Source of the DNA: Leptoclinus maculatus
Lineage: Eukaryota; Chordata; Actinopteri; Perciformes; Stichaeidae
Assembly (NCBI GenBank): GCA_032191485.1
Contig: JAVDOI010000010.1
Span: 6,317,318 to 6,381,317, forward strand
Reading direction: 5' to 3'
DNA: 64,000 nt
Made by a program: the position numbers and the translations under genes. Under the pieces are notes generated by a model, which saw only the letters and a program-made list of their open reading frames with translations, was not told where the DNA came from and did no database searches. Positions 12,094 through 24,400 of this stretch are shown in pieces. Every line of letters starts with the position of its first letter. Within the stretch, counting starts at the first letter, position 1.

Positions 12094-15000
12094 GAGCAAG
12101 GCAGAGAGTTGCCTTCATTTAAACTGTTCTGCACTGAGGCTTTTCAATTTGATTATGAGGCTCCATTTCATAGAGCCTGGATGCTGCGTGCCATTCAAAA
12201 TGAAATTGAGCCGTCGGTCGGCTGGACAAGCAGCCTCCCCGTGTCTCCTCTGTGGGGGCATCAGGGGACGACAAGGGCAACGCTGGCCCGCCGTGCCCTT
12301 TCGAAGCACTGTTTAGTCGGGTTGTAGGGGAAATGCGAAAAAGCGACAGAGCTTGGGTAGCTGGCTAAGTGGGCGAGTGTGTGGAATTGATTGAGGCTGC
12401 TTTGAGGCTTTGGAATGGGATGTGAGGACTCCCGCTGCAAAGTCTGTGAAGGACTCTTTGGTTTTACAGAGGAAAAAGTCAGGCATACATCTTGGTATTT
12501 TGTTTTACTCCTTCAATGTGCCAGTACAGATGTTCTCTCGCTCTTATTTGGCTCTCGTTAAGCTCAGTTGTTCCCCGATTAGAAATGCAGACAGCCTCTG
12601 TTGATGCAAACTGACTGGTGGGGCGGTCGCCATATTTAGGTCAGTCCTGACCTGGTGCCGTGACTACTGATCACCAGAAACGAGTAACTAAAGCTGAGGA
12701 TGTAACAGCAGCCCTGCTCTCTTGGTGTCCAAAGTCAAACCCGTTCATTTACCTTATTGGAACAACACTTCCTGCGACGTTCTCCTTTTACATCTCAGGC
12801 TCTTGACTGTGACAACTTGGCCTTTTTACTCTGATCAATCGTCATGTAATTGGTCATCGGAAACCGTATTAGGGGAAAATTTCTCTTCACAATATATAGA
12901 CATGTTTTAGAGGGGAGATTAATTATGTTAAAGAAAAGCCCTCTGTTTTTTAGACTTATTACCATCGCCCCACTCTAACTTCATGAATGGAGGAACCCAG
13001 AGCTTTACTTTTAAATGGATTCATATGTATTTGAATACGTTGTTTTGGGTAGTTGAAAGGAATTTGTCATGTACATTAATCATGTGTGTTCATTTAAAAA
13101 ATTCCAAAGCAGAAATCCTTGAAAGCGCCTACAGGGAGTGTTGTGTTTGTCCAGTCTGGAGCAGGGAGGATTCATGTCTTTGAGTAGGCTGTCAATCGTT
13201 TATTGTACAGTCATGCTTACTCAGAGTTCAGAGTCTGCTGAATCCACACCTTGAACCAATATGAACAATGACGTTCTTTGACTTGCTGGTGGCTCATAAA
13301 CTGTGGTGATAGAGCAGGTTGGCTATTAATCATAGGGTTAGTGGTTTCCACCTTGAGCAAGATGCTGAGCCATAATACTCCAATACTGTGTTTAGACAAT
13401 AGTAAAATAAACACAAAAAATACACTCGTGTCCTATAAATTCACTAAAGGACTGTTTTCTACAAACATTCACAACCTTCGTTTGAGATGGTTGTCTTGGC
13501 TTTTTTTTCTTAGATATTAAAGTCCAGGAATCAAATTAGCATATCAAGCGTCTCAGAACCACTCTGAAAGTTTGACGGAGTCTAAAAATACTCAAGGCTC
13601 AGAACAGGAGCTTCAGAGTTATTTACTTCCTACACAAAGGCAGGAAATTCTCTTCTGACAATAAGTGACATCATGTTGTGACACTCAAAACCAAAAGAAT
13701 AATGATGTTTTGTAGTTGCTCAGTTCAAGTTCTGCTGGAGATGTAGCACATTCAAAGCAGCAGGCGGATCTACCATGGAGCTTGATGCAGGAAAAAAGCA
13801 AGCTATTTATGCACTGGGGAAGAACGTATTAAAATAGCCTCCTAAAATGAACGATGCAGTTGATTACGTACATCTTTTTTTCATTTCTCATGCATCTTAG
13901 CCAGGACATGCATTAGGATGATTAGTCTCTGCTGCTGGTCTCCCGTCTTAGTCTTCAGTGATATTTTTTTACGTTTATTAAGTTATCATAGTTGTGTGTG
14001 ACTTTCCTGATGCTGAGAAAATCTACTTGTACGTCAGTAAAAAAAAAAAAATTAAAAAAAATCTCTCTCTCTATATATACAGTATATAGGGGTTCTAATC
14101 CTTGTTACAGCATCCTTTTGTTGACAAAAAAAGTAAATTACAAGAATTCACCTTTTTCAGAATAAAAAAAACAAATCACAAGCAAATCATTCAATCCAAC
14201 CCACATCTTTAAGGTCCTTACTGTTCCTTTCAATTTGTTGAACTGGAATCAAATAAGCACAATTCAGCACTCCGCGTTCTATTTTTAGTCTCAAATAAAG
14301 GCGAACAGCTTGACCATTATTGCCATATCAGCATCTTTTTTCTACAGTATTTCCTGTCATTCAAACCTAAAGTTCACTCACTGCACTGTCTTGAAAAGGT
14401 CTAAAGGGGTCCTAATGGCACAGATTAAAAAGCAATTTAATATAGAAAAGGGGATTAGAAACACTATGGCTGCACTAATCCTTAACCTTTAGTCCTGTTC
14501 TCATGGAGCCACAATATGTGCAAGACGATAACATCACAAGAGTTAGTAAATTTCCATTAGGGCCGCCCTTCTTTATTCCCACTAGCACATTTAAAGGCAT
14601 TAGGCATGCTTTGTCAAGGCTAATAAAAAGGGCCAGCAGTGCTATCACACACCCCCGACTTGTTTCGGAAAAAGCACTGTTCCATGTGAAGTTTTCATAA
14701 CCCATTATGATAATCTGCCCGAGTCTCTGAAGGGCAGAGGATAGACAGGCAGATAGATGCTTCTGGGGTTGACTGCTCTACAGCCTCTGCATGGATTGAA
14801 CATTTTCTGTCTGCGTAACCGGGACAGAAACTCACTCCTATCTGCCAAGAAGAGCAGACATGATAGACGACTCAATGCGAGAAGAGAAAAGTCTGCACGG
14901 CATCCGGTCACAAAAGAAAAATTGGTACATTTTGTACATGTGATAAAGAAGTAAAATGAGTTTTTAAAAAGTTAAATGTATTCTCTTCTATCTCGTTCAA

Positions 15001-15985
15001 GTTAGAAATTATATACACAATATACTATACTGCTATTTATTTATTGAACGTGATGTTTATGTGTGAATACCTGGTTGGTTCACTCTGTTTTTCTGAACTT
15101 GCCCCAAAGTTGCCCCTAACCTCAACAGACACTATGTAGCCTACAGTATACACAATTCTTTGAGTTTCAAAGGAAATGGATTTCCTTGTTTCCCCACTTA
15201 GGGGGAACCTCACATCTGGTCTCTGTGGTACGCCTGAGAAAGTCCACATTTCTTCTTCTTCTTCGTTCTCTTTTGGGCGGCCCACTTCTAATCTCTGCAG
15301 GGGAAGAGTGTTTCTCTGATAAGAAACAGGGTCACGGCAAGCATTAATCATTCATATCTAAATTTGTGCAGTGCAAAGATTCAATTTTCTGCACTTTGTA
15401 GGTCCCACTATTGGTTATATGGTTTTATTTATACATCAAAGTCCATCCATTATTTATTTATTTTTGAGCCATCCAATTTTGATGCCATTTTCTTTAAGGA
15501 AAAGACGAAAACATACGGTGAAATATAGTCAGTTTTAGACAGTTGTAAGATTGGGATTACCTTGCTTTTTACCTAACACAGACTTAAAATCAAATTGAAC
15601 AACCCCGTCTCTGTTAACTGCTCTCAGTATTTGAGACTTGAGCTGTTGATATTTTGGTGCGTACTGTAAGTTTTGGCCACATGTCCTGCTGAGCACTAAA
15701 TCTGTCTGCTTTTATAACCAAAATTGTTTTGCAAGATCCTTCCCTCTCTGTGCCCTCTCCAGAGCCACAGAGATGTACCTCCCACATCAATGCTATTTAA
15801 AGCATAAACCTGTATATGTGTGTCTCTTCCACCTTCTGACAGTTTTTCACTCTTTTTGTTGTGATAGTATTGTATTTATCACTCTTCTTCCTGGTTCACA
15901 GGCCACTACTGAGCAGAAGAAGCTGAGCCATGCTGGATCCAAGCCCTCCCTCTCCGAGAGCAGCGGCCGACTCCCTCAGATAGCC

Positions 15986-16375
15986 ATGAACACCTGCAAG
16001 TACAATGGCGGAGTGGTGAGACCACTAGTGGGCAGCCTGGCGTCCTCGTCGCGCCGCAACCTCGCGGAGCTCGACTCAGAGACCCAGCCCTTGCAGACGC
16101 TGCACAGCTCTGGCCTGGAGGTGGTGGTGTCCAAAGGCAATGGCGGCGAAGACCCCAGCAAGGCGTCCAACGAGAGCTTGGTCAGGGAGGGCAGCGGGCA
16201 GGGCGGAGGCAGGGCGCCGCAGAAGAAGAACAGGGACATCGGCTACAGGCTCGGCCACCGGAGGGCGCTGTTTGAGAAGCGGAAGCGACTCAGCGACTAC
16301 GCACTCATCTTTGGGATGTTTGGGATTGTTGTCATGGTGACGGAGACGGAACTGTCATGGGGGGTTTACACTAAG
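15986..16375 (+). CDS. kcnn1: SK channel coding exon 1 (N-terminus and S1)
   Basis: Encodes residues 1-130. The ATG at 15986 was chosen because MNTCKYNGG aligns with the known starts of SK1 (MNSHSYNGS) and SK2 (MSSCRYNGG). The exon begins upstream at 15902 after a good acceptor, so 15902-15985 is read as 5' UTR, although it is also open in frame. The variable cytoplasmic N-terminus is followed by the family block GYRLGHRRALFEKRKRLSDY and S1. The donor GTAGGT at 16376 runs directly into a (TG)12 tract. The exon is clearly more GC-rich than its flanks. Confidence 0.93.
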
Positions 16376-18421
16376 GTAGGTTGTGTGTGTGTGTGTGTGT
16401 GTGTGATGCATGAGTGGGAGCTTTGTGTGTTGTCACTGCTATTGTTAATTTGTGATTTGTGCGGGGTTGGCAGCTGTCACATTTATGAAGCGTGATTATT
16501 AGCCCAGACGCTGACATACATTACCTAACAAAGGTGATGGAAATAGTGCACACATACTAATTATCATGTGATCTATGACTAACAGTGTATCGTTTGGAGG
16601 GACATTTTTCTGTTCAGTAATTTCTTGATTAAAACACTGGTTTTGTCACTAGTTGTTTTTTCTTAAATGTCTACTTTTTGTCTACCTTGTTGGCATCAGA
16701 ATGGAGTTTAGCCAAAGGATTGGTTCCACTAGCAGAGCCATTGTGGCTGTCTGTCATTCCCTGTGACACCAGCATCTGAAATCACGAGCTCACAGTATAG
16801 GAGAGGGAGATGGAGAGGAGGATAGCAGAGGAAATGGAATAAAGAGAGATAGATATATGGAGATTCAGGCAGAGCTCGAGAGATGCAGAGATGAAGAGAA
16901 AGGTCAATAGGAATAAAAGATGGGAATGACGTTCCAGTTGGCCAACAGCATCTTTTAACTTTTAGTAGATAAGAATGGAGACGACATGGCACACGTTTGG
17001 AACGTGTGGGACTCTTAAACAAGAACATCAGCAGGGCAGTATGGTGTCGGGGCCATGGTGACCAGGTCAACACCCCTTGACCTTTCGTTGTCCCTCTGTA
17101 TCAGCCAATCACTTCTGCTGTGTCAGGGTATTTTGGGAAGAATATAGTTCAGTCAGCGCACTGAGAGCAGCTTCTACTACAATATTTACAAGGCTGTTTA
17201 CTTGGGAGCTGACATTGCTGTGCGCTGCAGTATAGGAGAGGTCACAGAACAGGTGTTTAAAGGGAATCAAAGGTGTTCAAAATCCTACCAGTAGAGGATC
17301 AGAAGAGTTTGACTTATAGCGCTGTAAAGTTGATATGTTGCTAACTCTATCTCTTCACCTGCTATCCCTCACTTGTTCTGGATAGGCAGCATACAGGGTG
17401 TCATGCCATTATACAGACGGCTGATTACTTATAAAAGATTGCTGTCCGATGAAGTCATTCTAAATAATAATTAGCCATGTGCTTCTGTTTGTTGAAGGGA
17501 CAATGTGTGTTTTTGGAGCAATGTTCCCTCAGAACAATTGGCGTTTGTTTCCTGGAGCACGGGCTGTCGAACAAATGAGCTTTTGGTCAAATAGTACCAT
17601 TGTACACTATTGAGGTTTTGGAACAATGGACCGTCATAAACAATGGGCAGTCCCCTGTACAGTGAGTTTATAAGAGCTTGTAACTAAAAACATTTACCTG
17701 TTGTGGGCTAGAAAATATGTTGACGAAAGCGAAAGAATGAACCAAACTAAAGTTGTAGGCTGTATAACCAAAAACAAAAGAGCTGAAAGATGCTAAAACA
17801 CACATTTGGGTGATGATTGTCTAAGCGTGCAAGTGATCCCTTTCACTTTTCAGCTGAAGATTTAACATTGTTGCAGGTTATTGTATAAAGCACAGCACAA
17901 CATTTTGCATTTATTTACTACCGTTCAGGCAGCCATTGGTTTTCATTTATTTTACTATGTCCTGAAATGGATTTGCAGAATCCTGAAACATGTCTGTGAT
18001 AGGTACTATTTTAAGATCTAACATCTGGGACAAGTTGTTTTGTAATACAGATGAAGTCTCCACTACATCAGTGGGTAGTGGTCGAGCTAATTCTTCGTTT
18101 GCAAACCACCAAAGAACAAGAGAGTTTCAGTGTCTTTTCAGAGAACATCACAGCTTCCTACTGTAGGGAAAGGAGCTTTTTGATTGTATAACATCCTTTA
18201 AAGCTACAAACTGTCACTATATCCTGAAAAGAAATACATGCAACGGATAATATGTGAACAAATCTGGTTCCTCCGCCTCCTCTTAGTGCTCAAATGGCAA
18301 AATTCCAACGCACGCGTAGAAAAACAACCATTCAGAGCTGAGGAGTCTCTAATTTAGCTTCAAAAGTTTGAGATTCATTCATGATATATACTTTTTTTTT
18401 AGAGTTGTGTCTGATTCTGTT

Positions 18422-18460
<39 letters not shown>

Positions 18461-21400
18461 CTGTACGATAAAGTCGGCGTGGTAATCTATAGGATGATTT
18501 ATGGGGCTTTAGGAAAGTAATAGGTTTGTCTGTGACTGTGTTACTGAGTGGGGTTTAGCCCATTCATCAAGCTGACCTCAGCTTGAATGAAAATGACCTC
18601 CCGTATCTGAGTGGCACAGCAGCTCCCCCTCCCACATCAGACGGGTAACTTGTGCTGGGGATGGTCCATTTTCCGTCTTATGTCACATGGCATAGGCTTA
18701 GCCTAAACTTGAGGCTTAGCCAAGGTTTTCTGAGCCCTGAAGGAGGGAAACACGTTAAGAGGCAGTGAGCACTGGGACTGAAAAATCCTTGAACCTCTGG
18801 TAGGTGGATTAATTGGTTTACTTAATGTTATTTCACCAGGGACTTCTCAAAACAATTTCAGACATTAGAATGTCTTGAGAACATGTCGTCGACCTGAGGG
18901 GCAAAGCAATCTAGTTGATAGCTAAAAATACATTCTGTAATATGGACCAGTGAAGGACAGACTTGAGCAGCTCTCCCTGTCACCACACTGACGATTATAA
19001 ACGATATTTCCAGTTGTTGTTCTTGTCATTTGCTGCTAACAACCCTAAGATCATTAGCCTGCTGCAGCGCGCATTTTTACACCATAGCTGTTAAATTGAT
19101 TTATCAAATGGCATTTTACCAACATAGAGGGGGGAACTTGTGTTGTACCGGTTCTAATTTCCTAGATCTATGGTCCCTGTGTACATGCACTCAAACACAA
19201 CACTGCAGCGCTGGCATCCAGCTGGCCTATTTATCACCAGCAGCACTCACTGTAGTGGCCCCCCTGCTAATGGTAGCCTTGCCTCTTCTGCACCTACCAT
19301 TAAGTGGAAAGTCCCCCTGTTAGTGCTGGGCTTTGATTAATTGGTAGTTTAGATGGCGGGGAACAGCATCCATAGATAATATCGGGCTGCACCTACACCT
19401 GCAGCTGCATTGTTTAGCAACATCCTGACTGCGCTGTTTGTGTGCAAACCCCCATTATCTGGTCTCACTTAGACGTTTAAGCTAATGAGTATGTGTGCAT
19501 GTGTGTCTACTTGTGTGTGTGTGTGAGTATAACCGTTTGTAGTTTTTGTGGGCATACTGATGTGTATGCATGTGTTTATATTTGGATATTTATGCTTTTT
19601 CGTTTAACATTAGAAGAATTTGTTTTCAATGTAACACAACACTTCCAGATTTGAATTTCTGAGTAACAATATATATTCTTCTTTACCTCCTTTCACCATG
19701 TTGCTAAGCAGTAAAATACAAGGTTCATTTATTGTCATTGTACAACAGGGTTGCGCAACAAAATGCAATTTGTAGTCCCATTATACTACATAAGAAAAAC
19801 ACTGGTAAATGGGTACCAATGATGTTCTGGGCAGTTTTGATCACACAGTGTAGAGCCCTCCTGTCCTGGGCCGTGCACAACTCATGCCAGTTTTTAATGT
19901 TTGCAGTCAGGATGCTTTCCTCCTAAAAGTTAACAAGAACTTGGCTCAGGAATTTTGACATATTAAGTTTCCTTAAGAAATACAGCTGTTTTTGAGCTCT
20001 CTTCAACAGGATGGAGATGTGTGATGACTGTCAGGTTGTTTGTGATGCTGAAAACTTAAAACTGTTCACTTGGCTCCACCTTGATGTTGATGTAGACAGA
20101 AATCATTAGTTGTATAGTGATCAGTCACTATTGCCATCTATTGAGGCCAAATATACAAATGCATTCGATGAACAGTTTATGTTGTTATTCCTATAAGATG
20201 TTCTTGTGTATGTGTTAATTGTGTTCAAATCACCAGGCTATTTCTAATATCTTTTCCCTGTGCTTTTCTCTCACCGTAGGAATCTTCATACTCATTTGCA
20301 CTGAAATGCCTTATCAGCCTTTCCACTGTTATATTGCTTGGTCTTATAATAATGTACCATGCCCGGGAAATCCAGGTGAGTTCAACACATACAAATTATG
20401 TTATTTTATTCATTATACCAGCAGCTTTTTGGTAACAGCGTTGGGAAGAATATAATGATGATGATAATGGGGATTTATCATTTGACTGCTGGGCCTTGAT
20501 AAAAACTATTGAAATAATGCTTTTATTGTGCTACAAAGTTTTTATGCTCACAATAATATACACATTCATGATATACATGTATTATAACGTATGGTACACA
20601 CAAGAGGAATGTTTCATTTGATTGAACGTAATGACACAGTCGCAACATTCAGGCTAGTTCGTTCGACAATTAGAAAGCTATAACACTGTTAATACATAGC
20701 ACCTCTTTTTTTTAATCAAACATATATCCTTAAATTGTCTTGAACAATAAATATAATCCAAAAACAAATCATCAATAATAATGAAACTTCTGATATTATC
20801 CGGGGTTTTCTTTGCAGCCATCTTGGTTTATGTTATTTCTGTTGTTCTGCTTGATGAAGCTGCATCAGACTTATCACATTTGAATTAAATTAAATATTCA
20901 AATCTTGGTTGCCACTTTTTTTCATGACAACAGCATTACACCAAATGCAAAATTTCTCCTTCATTTTATACACATTTTAATCTAATTGAGCAGGACTCCT
21001 TCAGATCTTGACTAGAATTTCAAATAAAATATGTGGGTTTGATTCAATAGGATGGAAAATATTTAATTTAAACCAAGTCCTTGGTGTCTGTCTGTTTCTC
21101 TGCAGCTGTTTATGGTCGACAATGGTGCGGACGATTGGAGGATAGCCATGACGTATGAGCGGATCTTCTTCATCGTGCTGGAGCTGCTGGTGTGTGCCAT
21201 CCATCCCATCCCGGGCCAGTACGTCTTCACCTGGACGGCGCGGCTGGCCTTTACCTACACGCCGTCGGTGGCCGATGCCGACGTGGACATCATCCTCTCC
21301 ATCCCCATGTTCCTGAGACTCTACCTGATAGGCAGGGTCATGTTACTCCACAGCAAGCTGTTCACGGACGCTTCATCTCGCAGCATCGGCGCCCTCAACA

Positions 21401-24400
21401 AGATCAACTTCAACACACGCTTTGTCATGAAGACCCTCATGACCATCTGTCCAGGAACTGTTCTGCTGGTGTTCAGTATATCCTCCTGGATCATTGCTGC
21501 ATGGACTGTGCGCGTCTGTGAGAGGTAAACACAGGGTTGTGAATAATGGATGTTGCTGGGGACAGATTGAAAACAAAATGGCTGATGCACATTCTTGTGG
21601 ATTACTAGACACCTTTCTTCCTTCACTCCCTTGTTACCTTGTTTTCAGTTACGCAACTGCACTGGTCCACAGAGTTGAGATGGAATGAGGATAGGTTACA
21701 TATAAACACTGTACATGCGTTAAGGAAGCCATGTACTCTACTACTGCTTAAAAACACCCTGACATACGTTCGTTAGCTCAGTGATCGCTCCACGACTCCC
21801 CACTCCTTGTTTTTATTGCTATTTTAGATGGCTTGTCCATAATTCATGAGTCTAATTGTTTGTTTGCTGAATGGTTTGTTTTGGTAATGCAGAGCAGCCC
21901 CCAGGATCCCCGAACCCGTTTTCTCCCCAAAACTGCGCATCGGGCTTCGTCTCAAGGGGGCAGCAACGATTCTCAGTGAAAATGAAAGAGGCAGGGAGAA
22001 TTGAAAAGCTTTTTTTTTTTTTTTTTCATTTGCATAGGGAAATGAGACGTTAATGCCAGCTTTGATGTTTCAAAGTCATTTGTGCGTAGTTGGAGTGGAA
22101 GGGGGACTTGAGTAGGGTGGGTGGAGAGTGGAAGATCTGTAGCAGCAGTTCTTGTCAGACCCAATATGAAGCTGTACATGTGCTGCAGTCAAGCATCAGC
22201 TCTACAAAGGCTTTCAGCCAGGCCCTGACTACAGATGCTCAGTGTCCTCCTGCAGCTCACCTCACCTGCTTTTACTAAGTACCTTCCCTCCCTTCCTCTC
22301 TTCTTAACTACCCCCCCCAACCCTGTGTTAACGCCTGTCACTAACCCCCTCGCACGCACCTCTCGGAGCCTCAGCTGTTGGTTGGTGGGTTTAAACTTTA
22401 AAGGTTGAACCAGCAGTGAAAAGAGCAGCTGGCCTTTGACACCAGCTCCTCTGGAACACAGTGAGGCGTGACTGGTGTCACCTCAACTAATGTTGGACCA
22501 TGTTCATAACAACACACGGTCCAGTTTTTAATACCACAGCAGGTTACTATAAGTTATATTTTTCCATGTCTTCTGGTGTCTCTCTTTCTTATTCACAGCC
22601 TAGTAGTTTGATATTTTGGGGGAGACGCTAACTTAACTTTCTTACGGAGAATTACTACTCTTGTGTTTGTAAAGCAAACATGTCGCTGGAACCAGCAACT
22701 GCTTAGCTCAGCTTAGCACAAAGACATGAAACCAGCCGAAACTCCAGAAAGATACTCGTCCCAGCCCAGAAATAGTTTGGCACCTAGCCGACTTTGAAAT
22801 GCCAACTTGTCGTTTTTTACACTTGTACGGATTAAACAAAGCTGTGAATTGGTTAGTTTTAGATGATTTTTTCCCCCTTTGGACAGAGCCAGGCTAGCAG
22901 TCTCCAGTCTTTATGCTAAGCTAAGGTCACTTGAGCTAGCTATATATTGATCTACGGTACAGGCATGAGAGTGGTATTGATCTACTCATCGAGAGTCTCG
23001 GCAAGAAAGCAAATGTATTTCCCAAAATGTTGAACTATTGCTTGGAATTGAATAATGACAGTCTTGGCTAAACATTGGGATTATTGGATCTTTAGCAGCT
23101 CATTATTACAGACAGAAGTTCCATATGAATTATACCAGAAAAAAACCACGAGAACGGATATCTGACACTGCGAATCCCTAATCCTACAGAGTGCTGGGGT
23201 CAATTTGGAAATCTGGATTTAAATGAATGGTTAGATGAGAAGCGCAGAGTCTCTAACGGAGTCTTGGTTTTCTCACACACGTTCTGTGACACATTCTCCA
23301 TGAGCAGTGCATGCCGTTGGTCCTTCAGAATAACATGTGAGTTCAGATGGGTGGATCTGTGTGTTACTAAGGATGGGTGCAAGCATGCACATGTAAGTGT
23401 GTGTGAGTGCATGTGTGTGTTTGTATAATGTTTTGTTGTACTTTCTATTTCCCCACTATGCTGCTCCATAGGGATACCATGTGAGTCCTCGTTCTCTAGC
23501 CGTGGAAAAAAACAAAACAACTTATCATCTTGCACCGAGCTGGCACCACTGCTGCCCTGAGTGGGGTTGGAGGGTGGGGGGGGGGGTCGTGTGGAGAAGG
23601 GTCAACCCCTCTAAAACAATTAATGATCCTTTCCAAACTCGGTATGCATAGGAGCATAGGAGGATAAAGCAAAGCAAATCAAAGCAAAGCAAAGGAGGAT
23701 TAGGCAGGCCCGCTAGTTGGCATGAACGTGGCAACATCCTTCTGCTAACAAAACAGGCTTTTAGTGGCTGTAGGATCACAGCAGAGACCAACGGTGTGAG
23801 CAGCACTTTGAAGCAAGCGTCTCTTTGCTAATTATTGTGTGTTAGGCCGGTAGGGCCTGGAGGAGGAGGAGGAGGAGGAGGAGGACATTTGTGCTAAAAT
23901 GGAGCAGCTCCTTCAAGTCACCTTCATGAATCTGCCAGAGGGCAATTTGTCTTTTCTCATTTTTTCTCTCTCCCTGTCCTTATGCAATTGTTATGGATCC
24001 ATATTGCACAAAAAGTATTTTTAGCAGCGACTCCATAGATTTGTCAAGGAGCAAAAAGCCTTTCTGTTTCGTTGTGTTCACACATTACCATCCCATTATG
24101 TGTCTCCCTTCACAAAATTAATTGAACAGCGTTATAATGGTTTTGCACAGACTCTTGTTGCTTCTGCCCCAAAGATTTTGTTCTAGAGGTGAAGAGAGTT
24201 TGTCTCCTGTAGCCAGAAGAAAGTCTGATTATGCAAATGGAGGACAAATCTCAAGTTCTTTTCAGTACTATGTAATGTCATTTTGTTCTGGGGTGTGTCT
24301 TACTATCTAGCACAGCGTGATTTTGATTGCCAAATATATATATATATATATATATATGAGTAATGTTGCGTAGTTCAAAGCTAGACAGGTAAATGAGGAC

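Larger units (their letters stand above)
9088..15901. other. non-coding DNA 5' of the first SK channel coding exon
   Basis: No coding exon is recognised. Contents include a three-unit 13-bp tandem repeat at 10195-10233, a GA run near 12073, and stretches that look unusually repeat-free (12.0-12.3 kb, 14.4-14.7 kb). The last part (15830-15901) is the pyrimidine-rich lead-in to the splice acceptor at 15900-15901. An untranslated first exon of the channel could lie here, but I cannot place it. Confidence 0.5.
16376..20279 (+). other. SK channel intron 1
   Basis: A 3.9-kb intron. It holds the (TG)12 at its start, a (GT)n at 18426-18458, the LINE relic at 19730-20105, and a repeat-free stretch at about 19030-19350. 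No further exon is recognised. Confidence 0.8.

Noticed and set aside
15773..15901. Upstream Met (15773) in frame with the SK channel
   Set aside because: The codons between 15773 and 15901 are intron-like and pyrimidine-rich, a strong acceptor lies at 15900-15901, and the SK family start aligns at 15986.
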